33,309 nt of DNA from contig CAIQKV010000089.1 of the NCBI GenBank assembly GCA_903872505.1, forward strand, positions 1 through 33,309, written 5' to 3'. Origin of the DNA: an uncultured Opitutia bacterium. GTDB lineage: Bacteria > Verrucomicrobiota > Verrucomicrobiia > Opitutales > Opitutaceae. Both the position numbers and the translations under genes were made by a program. The notes under the pieces were generated by a model. That model saw only the letters and a list, made by a program, of their open reading frames with translations. It had not been told where the DNA came from and ran no database searches. This document shows, one piece after another, positions 1-7,613 of this stretch (position 1 is its first letter; each line of letters begins with the position of its first letter).

Positions 1-382
1 CGCCCTTCACCAACAGCCCGCGCTCCCGCAGCGCCGCGGCGAGCCGGAGGTTCAGCCCGGGATAATCCACGAAGCACACCGCCCGCGGCCGGTATTCCCC
101 GATCCAGCGCAGCGTCTCGGCGAACAGCGCGCGGAAGAACGAATAGTTTTTCAGCACCTCCACGAGGCCGACCACCGACGACGCGGTCAGGTCGTGGAGC
201 AGCTGCGCTCCCGCCGCCGCCAGCTCCGGTCCGCCCAGCGCGACAACCGCGAGGCCAGGATGCTTCGCGCGCAGCTCGCGGACCATCCGCGCGCCGTGCT
301 CGTCACCCGAATGTTCGCCGGCGACGACCAGCAGGTCCACGCGTCCCCCCGTGGGCGCGGGCAGGCGAAACGACGCGCTCAT
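1..382 (-). CDS. lpxB: Lipid-A-disaccharide synthase, N-terminal part (runs off the window)
   Basis: LpxB is a GT19 glycosyltransferase. It joins UDP-diacylglucosamine to lipid X at the inner membrane to form the lipid A disaccharide. I translated the minus strand from the ATG at 382-380. Residues near 20 read AGEHSGDEHGA, the family's GExSGDxxGA nucleotide-sugar motif. Downstream come VGLVEVLKNY, and VDYPGLNLRLA near residue 110, both typical of LpxB. About 127 residues are present; the rest lies left of the window. No clear Shine-Dalgarno site precedes the ATG, and a palindromic repeat begins within about 12 bases of it. The next gene upstream on the same strand is a Gfo/Idh/MocA oxidoreductase, an arrangement known in some lipid A loci. 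The identification is firm. Confidence 0.93.
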   Translation of the reverse strand, partial: MSASFRLPAPTGGRVDLLVVAGEHSGDEHGARMVRELRAKHPGLAVVALGGPELAAAGAQLLHDLTASSVVGLVEVLKNYSFFRALFAETLRWIGEYRPRAVCFVDYPGLNLRLAAALRERGLLVKG

Positions 383-393
383 TATTTGTAGGT

Positions 394-410
394 CGGGGTC
401 GCTGACCCCG
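394..410. repeat. Short GC-rich hairpin between lpxB and its upstream gene
   Basis: CGGGGTC (394-400) is separated by GCT from its exact complement GACCCCG (404-410). The hairpin lies immediately upstream of the lpxB start and next to the larger inverted repeat at 418-496. It may belong to a REP-type repeat family or form in the lpxB leader. There is no T-run on either side, so an intrinsic terminator is unlikely. Confidence 0.6.
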
Positions 411-417
411 CCTTTCC

Positions 418-496
418 GAGGTGGAGCGGCTTGTCCCCAAGACGCTGGTTTGAAATTCCGCAAATCCAACGCGTGAGGGACAACGCGTTCCACCTC
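418..496. repeat. Inverted-repeat element (REPIN-like)
   Basis: Two 20-base arms, 418-437 and 477-496, are inverted complements at 17 of 20 positions and enclose a 39-base spacer. The left arm begins GAGGTGGAGC and the right arm ends TTCCACCTC. The element fills most of the gap between the oxidoreductase stop and the lpxB start. Paired palindromes of this kind are typical of REP doublets (REPINs), which are scattered by a RAYT transposase. Only this copy is visible, so membership in a dispersed family is inferred. Confidence 0.55.
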
Positions 497-542
497 CGGA
501 TCCGGATCACTCCGGACATCGTGCGCTCTGTGCCTCCGTGGT

Positions 543-1529
543 TCATTTGTTCTGCGCCGCGCGGATCTGCTCCGTGATGGTGATCGCCACCTCGAGCGCG
601 CTCATGGCCAGCGCCCCGCCGACCTTGGGTTGGTGGGCCCGGGCGACGCTGTCCACGAAGTGCGCCAGCTCCAGGGCCAGGGGTTCGCCCTTCTCGATCG
701 GGATCTCCTTCACCGGGATCGCGCTGAGGTCGCCGGCTTTCACGAGGCCGATCTTCATCTTCAGCCCGTAGGCGATGATGTCGCTCTTCTTCACGAGGTG
801 GCCGGCCTGGTTCATGAAATCGAGCGAGAGGTAGGCGTCGGACTGGAAGATGCGGATTTCCCGCGCCTTCTTCGTGCTCATGCGGCTGGCGCTGAGATTC
901 GCCACGCAGCCGTTCGCGAACTGGATGCGGGCGTTGGCGATGTCCTCGCTCTTGGACAGCACGGTGACGCCGACGCTGTCGATCTTGGCGATGGGCGACT
1001 TCACCAGCTCCAGCACGATGCCGATGTCGTGGATCATCAGGTCGAGCACCACGCCGACCTCGGTGCCGCGCGGCTGGTACGGCGCGAGCCGCTCGGCGGT
1101 GATGTAGCGGGGCTCGTCGATCTGCTTCTCGAGGAAGCTCATCACCGGGTTGAAGTGCTCGATGTGCCCGACCTGCACGAGGCAGCCGTGCTGGCGCGCG
1201 GCCGCAAGCACGCGCTCGGCCTCGGCGAGGGAGGCGCAGATGGGCTTCTCGATCAGCAGGTGGGTTTTCTTCGCGAGCAGCGGGAGCGCAACCTGCTCGT
1301 GCTTGTCGGTGGGCACCACGACCGAGACGGCGTCGCAGGCCTCGCCGAGCTCGTCGAGCGTGGCAAACCGGCGGCAGTTGAACTTCGCGCAGATCTCGGC
1401 CGCGCGGGCGTCGCTCGTCTCATAGATGCCGACCAGCTCCGCCCCGGGCAGGGCCGCGTAGATGCGCGCGTGGTGCTGGCCGAGCGAGCCGACACCGGCC
1501 ACGCCGCAGCGGATTTTCGGGGATGCCAT
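543..1529 (-). CDS. Gfo/Idh/MocA-family NAD(P)-dependent oxidoreductase, probably linked to lipid A synthesis
   Basis: This cytoplasmic sugar dehydrogenase-like protein has 328 residues from the chosen ATG at 1529. A Rossmann motif GVGSLG occupies residues 12-17. The family signature EKP is at 94-96, and a DxxxH pair (D163, H167) lies in the C-terminal substrate domain. An in-frame ATG at 1538 would add three residues. A longer reading to 1607 enters repeat sequence and is unlikely. The gene lies directly upstream of lpxB. In Acidithiobacillus ferrooxidans a family member, GnnA, encoded between lpxA and lpxB, oxidises the 3-position of UDP-GlcNAc for later amination by GnnB. A similar role is plausible here, but no GnnB-like aminotransferase is visible, so the substrate stays open. 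Confidence 0.85.
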   Translation of the reverse strand: MASPKIRCGVAGVGSLGQHHARIYAALPGAELVGIYETSDARAAEICAKFNCRRFATLDELGEACDAVSVVVPTDKHEQVALPLLAKKTHLLIEKPICASLAEAERVLAAARQHGCLVQVGHIEHFNPVMSFLEKQIDEPRYITAERLAPYQPRGTEVGVVLDLMIHDIGIVLELVKSPIAKIDSVGVTVLSKSEDIANARIQFANGCVANLSASRMSTKKAREIRIFQSDAYLSLDFMNQAGHLVKKSDIIAYGLKMKIGLVKAGDLSAIPVKEIPIEKGEPLALELAHFVDSVARAHQPKVGGALAMSALEVAITITEQIRAAQNK

Positions 1530-1584
1530 GGCTGCCATAGCATGCTGTTCCCCCGCGTCTTGCAACGCGGGAAAAGTTTGGTTC

Positions 1585-1658
1585 CACACAGAGCCGCAGC
1601 GGCGCAAAGGCTAAACCGGCGGAATAGTTTGAGCTCTGCGCCTCAGCGTCTCTGCGTG
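1585..1658. repeat. Inverted-repeat element of the CACAGAG/CTCTGCG type (REPIN-like)
   Basis: Arms at 1585-1609 and 1634-1658 are inverted complements at 20 of 25 positions, around a 24-base spacer. The element sits in the divergent gap between the oxidoreductase start (1529) and the dioxygenase start (1738). It may therefore overlap leader or promoter sequence for either gene. A shorter arm-like stretch, TCTGTGCCTCCGTG, lies near 527-540. Similar sequences are widespread as intergenic repeats in GC-rich genomes. Family membership needs a genome-wide count. Confidence 0.55.
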
Positions 1659-1737
1659 AGCCCACCTCAATAATTTGCAGCGGAAGCTCGTCTCCACCCC
1701 CTTTTTACCCAAGGCATTCCGTTGCCCATCCTGCACT

Positions 1738-2520
1738 ATGACCCCGACCGCCCCCGCTTCCACCCCCGGCCTCACCGCCCCTCTCCCCGAGACCGAAACC
1801 AAGGCCATCCTCGACCGGTTTTACCGCGACGGCTGCGTCCTCGTGCCGGGCGTGCTCGGCGCCGAGGAATGCGCCAAGCTGCGCGCGATCACCGACGAGA
1901 TCGCCAAGACCGATCCGTCCTTTGTCATCCGCGAGCCCGAGGAAAAGCACATCGCCTTCGTCGAGCTGTTCATCCGCGAGCCCATCCTCTCCCTCGTGCG
2001 CCAGATCCTCGGGCCCGCCGCGCGCTTCTGCGCCCAGAACGTCATCCGCAACCAGCCCGGCCAGTCCATCTCGCACTGGCACGTCGACGACATCGTGGAA
2101 TACCCGCTGCCGCCCGACGTCCCGCGCTGGCCCGCCCCCCTGCCGCTCCCCTGGCTCAGCGTGCAGGTCGCGCTCAGCGACATCCTCACGCTCGAGGACG
2201 GCCCGACCGAGATTGTGCCCGGCAGCCAGCTCTCGGGCCGGGATTCGCCGAAGGAAAACCCGGTCTTCGAGGGTCGCGGGGCCGAGCCCATCCTCTGCCG
2301 CGCCGGCGACATCTACCTCTTCAACCACCAGGTCTGGCACCGCGGCCGCCCCAACACCGGGAAGCGCACGCGCTACCTGATGCAGCTGCAGTACGGCCGC
2401 GGCGACAACCCCGCCTGGCGTATGAAGGGAGCCGTCCGCACCCCGGGCCTCGAGCGCATCCTCGCCGGCGCCGACCCCAAGCTGGTGGAGTTCATGTACG
2501 CCGAGCCGAAGTATCGCTAA
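1738..2520 (+). CDS. Phytanoyl-CoA dioxygenase (PhyH)-family Fe(II)/2-oxoglutarate oxygenase
   Basis: A 260-residue cytoplasmic enzyme of the double-stranded beta-helix oxygenase fold. The iron facial triad is visible: H115 and D117 in SHWHVDD, and distal H201 in HQVWHRGRP. Basic residues after it (R210, R212) could bind 2-oxoglutarate. The family hydroxylates small molecules using O2 and 2-oxoglutarate; the substrate cannot be predicted. I chose the ATG at 1738. An upstream TTG at 1675 would add 21 residues but lies in sequence next to the repeat. The gene stands apart from the operon that begins at 2884. A second PhyH protein at 16932 lies inside that operon and has a different length and sequence. 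Confidence 0.88.
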   Translation: MTPTAPASTPGLTAPLPETETKAILDRFYRDGCVLVPGVLGAEECAKLRAITDEIAKTDPSFVIREPEEKHIAFVELFIREPILSLVRQILGPAARFCAQNVIRNQPGQSISHWHVDDIVEYPLPPDVPRWPAPLPLPWLSVQVALSDILTLEDGPTEIVPGSQLSGRDSPKENPVFEGRGAEPILCRAGDIYLFNHQVWHRGRPNTGKRTRYLMQLQYGRGDNPAWRMKGAVRTPGLERILAGADPKLVEFMYAEPKYR

Positions 2521-2570
2521 TGTGCGCGACAGCCATGACACAACGTCCATCCAAGGAGGAAATGTCTGGC

Positions 2571-2762
2571 ATGACCATGAATGAACGATTGTTCGCGTCT
2601 GGCCTCATGGACGATTTCGATTCGGCGCTTCAACGAGACGACCGTCAGGCTTTCATCACCGTGCTCGTTCAAGTAGCGTTCACCGAAGCCGAGGCTGCTA
2701 CGTATACTCAGACGCACTTTGAGAGTCTTCGAGGACGCCTGAATCACCGAGACAAAGCGTAG
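2571..2762 (+). CDS. Small conserved-type hypothetical protein of lower GC
   Basis: A 63-residue acidic, probably helical protein beginning MTMNERLFASGL, with no signal peptide or membrane segment. A strong Shine-Dalgarno sequence, AAGGAGGA at 2553-2560, supports translation. Its spacing favours the ATG at 2571; ATGs at 2562 and 2577 are also in frame. Base composition is close to half GC by eye, clearly below its neighbours, and codon choice is correspondingly relaxed, which suggests later acquisition. The start resembles small proteins of about 60 residues that I recall from proteobacteria, but I cannot name the family. Function is unknown. Confidence 0.55.
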   Translation: MTMNERLFASGLMDDFDSALQRDDRQAFITVLVQVAFTEAEAATYTQTHFESLRGRLNHRDKA

Positions 2763-2810
2763 TAATCTTTCCAGACAACAGCGCCGGGCATTTGCGCTTT
2801 TCACTTGCCA

Positions 2811-2825
2811 TGTTAAAACATAACA
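2811..2825 (+). promoter_or_regulatory. Candidate operator in the AT-rich leader of the deoR-led operon
   Basis: TGTTAAAACATAACA contains TGTT and AACA half-sites in inverted orientation, in one of the few AT-rich stretches of the window, 58 bases before the deoR ATG. Flanking bases extend the partial symmetry (GCCATGTT against AACATTGGC). DeoR-family regulators often bind inverted or direct repeats in their own promoter, so autoregulation is plausible. No convincing -35/-10 pair was assigned. Confidence 0.35.
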
Positions 2826-2883
2826 TTGGCATGTGAGATCTGAACATCCCGATGAGCGCCCCCTCATTCGCCCCTTCCCAGGC

Positions 2884-3696
2884 ATGAACACCGCCGACCG
2901 CCGCCAGTTCATCCTCGACCGCCTCGAGGTGCAGGGCGCGGGCTCCTACGGCGAGTTCGCCGCCGCGCTCCGGGTCTCGACCATGACCGTCCGGCGTGAC
3001 TTGGCGGAGATGGTCCGCCAGGGCGCCGTGATCAAGACTGTCGGCGGCGTGCAAAAGGCGCAGGCCCCGTCCTACCTCTACGAAACCGCGCTCCACTCCC
3101 GCCTGGCGCTGCGCCGGCAGGAGAAACGCGCCATCGCCCGCCTCGCGCTCGACCTGATCGCCCCGGGCTCGACCATCTTCCTCGACGGCAGCAGCACCTG
3201 CCTGGAGTTCGCCCGCGCCCTGGCGAAGGAACGCTCCGGCCTGACGATCGTCACCAACTCCGCCCTCGCCTGCCTCGAGTTGGGCCAGAACGGCGGCAAC
3301 ACCATCGTGGGGATCGGCGGACACTACGACGCCAACAGCCTGTCCTACGTCGGGCCGCAGGCCGAGGACTGGGCCAAGACGCTTTTTGTCGACGTGGCCT
3401 TCGTCGGCACCAAGGGCCTCCTGCCGGCGAAGGGCACCTTCGAGTCCTCCCTGCCCACCTTCCGGATCAAGCAGATCATCGCCCGGCAGTGCGGCCGGCT
3501 CGTCCTGCTGGCGGATCATTCCAAGTTCGGCCAGCGCGCCTTGAGCAAGGTTTTGGATATCGACCAGATCCACACGGTCGTCACCGACGACCGGACCTCC
3601 CGCACCGACCTCGCCCAGTTGGAGAAGAAAATCACCCAGGTCCTCGTCGCCCCGGTCCGGCGATCCGCCCTGAAAGGAACCGCCCATGCCGCTTGA
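2884..3696 (+). CDS. DeoR-family transcriptional regulator of the sugar operon
   Basis: A 270-residue DeoR/GlpR-type repressor. The N-terminal winged helix-turn-helix includes the hallmark STMTVRRDL at residues 32-40. The C-terminal DeoRC sensor domain carries the phosphosugar-site sequence DGSST (101-105), IVTNS (122-126) and LLADHSKFGQ near residue 215. Proteins of this family usually respond to phosphorylated sugar intermediates. I chose the ATG at 2884; a GTG at 2833 would add 17 proline-rich residues and is less likely. Its last 11 bases overlap the next gene, so the two are cotranscribed. The kinase two genes downstream could make its inducer, which would fit local control of the whole cluster. 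Confidence 0.93.
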   Translation: MNTADRRQFILDRLEVQGAGSYGEFAAALRVSTMTVRRDLAEMVRQGAVIKTVGGVQKAQAPSYLYETALHSRLALRRQEKRAIARLALDLIAPGSTIFLDGSSTCLEFARALAKERSGLTIVTNSALACLELGQNGGNTIVGIGGHYDANSLSYVGPQAEDWAKTLFVDVAFVGTKGLLPAKGTFESSLPTFRIKQIIARQCGRLVLLADHSKFGQRALSKVLDIDQIHTVVTDDRTSRTDLAQLEKKITQVLVAPVRRSALKGTAHAA

Positions 3697-4579
3697 ACCC
3701 ATCGGAAAACTCATGTCCGCCGCGCGCGCCGGCGGCTACGCCGTCGGCTATTTTGAGAGCTGGAACCTGGAATCGCTCCAGGGCGTGATCGACGCCGCCG
3801 AGTCCACCCGCTCGCCCATCATCATCGGCTTCAACGGCGACTTCCTGTGCCGCCCGGAGCGCCGCGCCGCGGAGCGGCTGGCGTGGTATGGCGCCCTGGG
3901 ACTCGCCGCCGCGCAGTCCGCCACCGTGCCTGTCGGCTTCATCTTCAACGAGTGCCCCAACGACGAATGGGTGCGCGACGCCGCCACCGCCGGCTTTAAC
4001 CTGGTCATGCCCGCCGACCCCGCGGCGCCCTACGAGGACTACGAGCGCCGCGTGCAGGAGCTGACCACATACGCCCACCGGTTCGGCACGGCGGTGGAGG
4101 CCGAGATCGGCACCCTCCCCTGCGGCGCTTCCGGCACGACCGGGGCGGACGGCGAGATGACCGATCCCGAGTTGGCGGCCCGTTTCGTGTCAGCCACCGG
4201 CGTCGACCTGCTCGCGGTCAGCGTGGGCAATGTGCACATCAAGCTCGCCGGCCGGCAGGACCTGAATCTCGACCACCTGGATCGAATTGTGCAGCGCGTC
4301 GCCATCCCCCTCGTGCTGCACGGCGGCACGGGCATCGCCACCGACTCGCTCCAGCAGGCGATCAAGCGCGGCGTCACGAAGGTGAACTACGGCACCTACC
4401 TGAAACAGCGCTACCTCGCCGCGGTGCGCGCCGCGCTGAAAAGCGATGTGGCCAACCCGCACGAATTGCTCGGCATCGGCGGCGAATCCGATGTCATGGT
4501 TGCGGGCCGCCACGCCGTGCGCGACGCCGTGCTGGAACGAATTGAAACCCTGGGCTGCTGTGGGAGGACTTTATCATGA
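3686..4579 (+). CDS. Class II fructose-bisphosphate aldolase-like protein with altered active site
   Basis: A 297-residue TIM-barrel protein of the FbaA/GatY/KbaY/IolJ group. Conserved parts are VEAEIG (137-142), a metal-binding-type histidine in GNVH (H184), and LVLHGGTG with H212. The usual LHLDHG segment, which supplies the catalytic Asp and one zinc-binding His, reads FIFNE here (85-89), so Asp is replaced by N88 and His by E89. The later NIDTD-like phosphate-binding segment reads NYGTY (234-238). Lyase chemistry is therefore uncertain; an altered aldolase, isomerase or epimerase is possible. Being placed between deoR and a PfkB kinase suggests it acts on a phosphorylated ketose. It overlaps the kinase by ATGA at 4576-4579. 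Confidence 0.82.
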   Translation: MPLEPIGKLMSAARAGGYAVGYFESWNLESLQGVIDAAESTRSPIIIGFNGDFLCRPERRAAERLAWYGALGLAAAQSATVPVGFIFNECPNDEWVRDAATAGFNLVMPADPAAPYEDYERRVQELTTYAHRFGTAVEAEIGTLPCGASGTTGADGEMTDPELAARFVSATGVDLLAVSVGNVHIKLAGRQDLNLDHLDRIVQRVAIPLVLHGGTGIATDSLQQAIKRGVTKVNYGTYLKQRYLAAVRAALKSDVANPHELLGIGGESDVMVAGRHAVRDAVLERIETLGCCGRTLS

Positions 4580-5541
4580 CGAACATGGCTGAAATCATCT
4601 GCGCTGGAATCCTGGTGGAAGACACGTTTTGCGGACCGATGCGGGAACTCCCGCGCGAGGGCCGCCTGCTGGCAATCGACGCCATGCCCGTGAAGGCGGG
4701 CGGTTGCGCCGCCAACGTGGCAATCGACCTCGCCAAGCAGGGCCTGTCCGTCGACATCATCGGCTGCCTCGGACGCGATGCCGCCGCCAAGACCCTCACG
4801 GCCTCCCTCGAGCAGCAGCGCGTCGGCTGCGGGCACATGGTCTATTCGGAAAAATATCCCACCAGCCGCACGGTCATCCTGCTCGTCGAGGGGCAGGACC
4901 GCCGCTTCATCCACATGTTCGGCGCCAACCAGGCACTGACCGCGGGACACATCCAGCCCGCCTGGCTCGAAGGCGTGAAGGTTTTCTACCTTGGCGGGCT
5001 CTTTGCCATGCCAGGCATCAAGGCGCCCGAGCTTCACCGACTCCTGAAACTCTGCCGGTCAAAAGGCATCGTGACCGTCGTGGACGTCGTCATCGCCCAA
5101 CAATGGACCGGGGGTGAAGAGCTCGCCACCCTGCTGCCCGAGATCGACTATTTCACGCCCAACGACGACGAGGCCCACCAGATCACAGGGCTCACCGACC
5201 CGCTCGACCAGTTGCGGTTTTTCGAAAAACGCGGTGCGCACACCGTGATCATCACCCAGGGAAAATCGGGCGCCGTCGCTTCGCGCGGCGGTCGCTACTG
5301 GCGCAGCGGCATCTTCCCCGCCAACGTCGTCGATCCTTCCGGCTCCGGCGACGCCTTCGACGCCGGCGTCATCACCGCCATCCGCCGCGGGTACGATCTC
5401 CCCCAGATGCTCGCCTACGCCAGCGCGCTTGGCAGCTCGGCCACCCGCGCCGTGGGTACCACCGACGGCGTGTTCACCGCCGCCGAGGCGGAGGCGTTCG
5501 TCGCCGCCCACGAGTTCAAGGTCACCACCGGAAACCTCTAG
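4576..5541 (+). CDS. PfkB-family sugar kinase
   Basis: A 321-residue ribokinase-fold kinase. KAGGCAANVAIDLAKQG at residues 40-56 matches the N-terminal substrate-binding signature. DPSGSGDAFDAG at 253-264 is the second PfkB signature, with D259 as the catalytic base and the GSGD anion hole. The start ATG overlaps the preceding stop and is preceded by GGGAGGA at 4562-4568, one of the few good ribosome-binding sites here. The family includes fructokinase, 1-phosphofructokinase, KDG kinase and IolC, and sequence alone does not separate them. The aldolase-like and ketose-forming isomerase neighbours favour a ketose or ketose phosphate as substrate. Confidence 0.92.
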   Translation: MTNMAEIICAGILVEDTFCGPMRELPREGRLLAIDAMPVKAGGCAANVAIDLAKQGLSVDIIGCLGRDAAAKTLTASLEQQRVGCGHMVYSEKYPTSRTVILLVEGQDRRFIHMFGANQALTAGHIQPAWLEGVKVFYLGGLFAMPGIKAPELHRLLKLCRSKGIVTVVDVVIAQQWTGGEELATLLPEIDYFTPNDDEAHQITGLTDPLDQLRFFEKRGAHTVIITQGKSGAVASRGGRYWRSGIFPANVVDPSGSGDAFDAGVITAIRRGYDLPQMLAYASALGSSATRAVGTTDGVFTAAEAEAFVAAHEFKVTTGNL

Positions 5542-5549
5542 GCTGCTTC

Positions 5550-7589
5550 GTGGCTAATCCCTCAAAGACTCCCGACTCCAGGCTGGTGGCCAACCGCTCG
5601 CTGGCCGTCGCCCTCGCCCAGGGCGGAACAGCGGAGCGGCCGGAGTACCACGTCGCGGCCATCGCCCTGCGGCGCGCCGACGGCTGGCAGAATATCCTGC
5701 ACGGGCTGGACGGACACGAGTTCGCCACCTCGGTCGGCAGCGCCAATGCCACCAGCTGCACCACGCGCCAGACCGGCGATGGCGGCTGGGAAGTCCACCT
5801 CGCCGGCGGCTGCGCGGCTTGGACGGCCACCGCGGTGGTGACGCTGCCCCCGGCCGGGGCGGTCTTCCGCCGCCGGACCACCTACCGCTTCCTTCAATCC
5901 GCCACGTTGGCGATCCATCCCGGCTTCCGGCTGCCGGCGGACGCCGCCATCCGCTACACCTGCCCGCTGCACGCCCACGAGCAGCCGCTGGCCGGCTTGA
6001 AACCCATCCGCTCCGCGGTGGACTGGGCGCTGCCGTTTCCCTTCCACGCGTGGCATGACGGTAATTACGCCGCGATTTACGGCGTGGACCGGAGTTGCTC
6101 CGCGGGGACGCTCGACCTCACGCCCGAGCCGGGCGGCGCGGCCCGGCTGCGCGTTTATTTCCCCGACCTCGCGAAGCAAAACGACGGTGGCGTGCCCCAC
6201 GTGCCGCCGGACGCGGCCGCGTTCCAGGCGGGCGACGAAATCTCCCTGACCGAAGTGTTCGCGGCCAAGCCGCTGGCCACTGGCGAGGAGCCGCTGCTCG
6301 AAGCCGAGCGGATGGCCGCGGCGATCCTGCTGCGCACTCCCCCGCATACGATGGACGCCAAGGCCGTGGCGGCGCGCATCGCGGCGTTCTACCCGCGCTG
6401 CGAACTGTGGGAGCCCAACGCCCTCGGCCCGGGCCGCGGCTGGTTCAGCAACATGTGGGTCCGCACCCAGACCGGGCCGGCGAAGAAACGGGGCGAGATG
6501 AGCGGTTATTTCGACTTCGGCTGGGGCGAGGGCATCGCCGTGGAGATGTGGATGGGCGGCGTCCGCCACTGGCTGCGCACCGGCGACCGGGGCCTGCTGC
6601 CCTACGTCGACGAGATGACCCGCAACCTCGACTGCTTCCGGCGCGGCACCGACGGGGCGTATTACGATCGCAGCGACGGAAAGAAATACGGCGACTTCCT
6701 GATGGACCATGTGCCGGGCAGCCGGATCTGGACGCATTCCCTCGGGCACACGGCGAGCCAGCTGGTCCAGCTCTACCAGCTGGCGCCGGATTATCCGGAC
6801 GTCGCGACCCGCCAGCACTGGCTGGCCGCCGCCACGGCGATGGGCGGATTTCTCGCGCAGCAGCAACGTCCGGATGGCGACCTGCCGGACATCCTCGACG
6901 AGCAAAACCGGGAGGTGAATCGCAAGCCGCACCGCATCGCTGCCCGCGCCGTGGTCTGCGGACTGTGGACGCGCCTGGGGCAGGTCACCGGCGATCCGGC
7001 CTGGACCGGGCGCGCCCGGCGGCTGGCGGAGTTCATCGCGCCCGAACTGCAGCGCTACGAATATTGCAACCAGATGCTCGACGGCATCATCGCCGCGGAC
7101 CGGGAATTCGTCGACGGCGAGGCCGCCTGCTACGTGCTCGAGGGGCTCGTGCCGCTGTACGTCGCGACGCGCGAGCCGGCCATGCTCGCCCTCTGCCAGA
7201 AGGCCGCGGCCTTCGCGTTCGCGTGGACGTACTTCTACGACCTGCCCCACGCGCACCAAGGCGTGGCGCGCGGCGGCCAGTGCTGCCGCATGGACGACTA
7301 CCCGCTCCTCTACCCGATCGGCCCGGCCAAGGCCATGGAGCCGGTGCTCGCGCTCGCCGCGGTGACGGGCGACGCGCTTTACCGCACCATGGCCGCGGAG
7401 ATGGCCGCGTTCATCGGCAACTGGCAGATCGACGCGCCGGGCCAGCCCTGGGACGGCGGGATGGTCCACGCGCTTGGGCAATTCTCCGGCAAACACTGGG
7501 GCCCGGACCTCGCCGGCCAGGTGGACAGCGGCATGGCCACCGGCAACAGCCTCGCCGCAATGGAGTGCTGGCTCGCGCACCAAAATTAG
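5550..7589 (+). CDS. Large six-hairpin (alpha/alpha barrel)-type hypothetical protein, possible glycoside hydrolase
   Basis: A 679-residue protein with no signal peptide. The first 270 or so residues are rich in beta-strand-like sequence. The remainder (about 280-679) has repeated helical hairpins and aromatic, acidic and Gly-rich turns such as GYFDFGWGEG and DMDH-like loops, as in (alpha/alpha)6 glycosidases and lyases. I do not recognise a specific family. Translation probably starts at GTG 5550, eight bases after the kinase stop; no good Shine-Dalgarno site is seen. Sitting between a sugar kinase and an E2 gene, it is probably a cytoplasmic carbohydrate-active enzyme. The fold is inferred from sequence texture, and the function is not established. 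Confidence 0.7.
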   Translation: MANPSKTPDSRLVANRSLAVALAQGGTAERPEYHVAAIALRRADGWQNILHGLDGHEFATSVGSANATSCTTRQTGDGGWEVHLAGGCAAWTATAVVTLPPAGAVFRRRTTYRFLQSATLAIHPGFRLPADAAIRYTCPLHAHEQPLAGLKPIRSAVDWALPFPFHAWHDGNYAAIYGVDRSCSAGTLDLTPEPGGAARLRVYFPDLAKQNDGGVPHVPPDAAAFQAGDEISLTEVFAAKPLATGEEPLLEAERMAAAILLRTPPHTMDAKAVAARIAAFYPRCELWEPNALGPGRGWFSNMWVRTQTGPAKKRGEMSGYFDFGWGEGIAVEMWMGGVRHWLRTGDRGLLPYVDEMTRNLDCFRRGTDGAYYDRSDGKKYGDFLMDHVPGSRIWTHSLGHTASQLVQLYQLAPDYPDVATRQHWLAAATAMGGFLAQQQRPDGDLPDILDEQNREVNRKPHRIAARAVVCGLWTRLGQVTGDPAWTGRARRLAEFIAPELQRYEYCNQMLDGIIAADREFVDGEAACYVLEGLVPLYVATREPAMLALCQKAAAFAFAWTYFYDLPHAHQGVARGGQCCRMDDYPLLYPIGPAKAMEPVLALAAVTGDALYRTMAAEMAAFIGNWQIDAPGQPWDGGMVHALGQFSGKHWGPDLAGQVDSGMATGNSLAAMECWLAHQN

Positions 7590-7613
7590 ACCCACAATTT
7601 CCCCACTCCCACC

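Noticed and set aside
495..506. 12-bp perfect palindrome TCCGGATCCGGA
   Set aside because: Short palindromes of this size occur by chance in GC-rich DNA; it only touches the edge of the 418-496 element.
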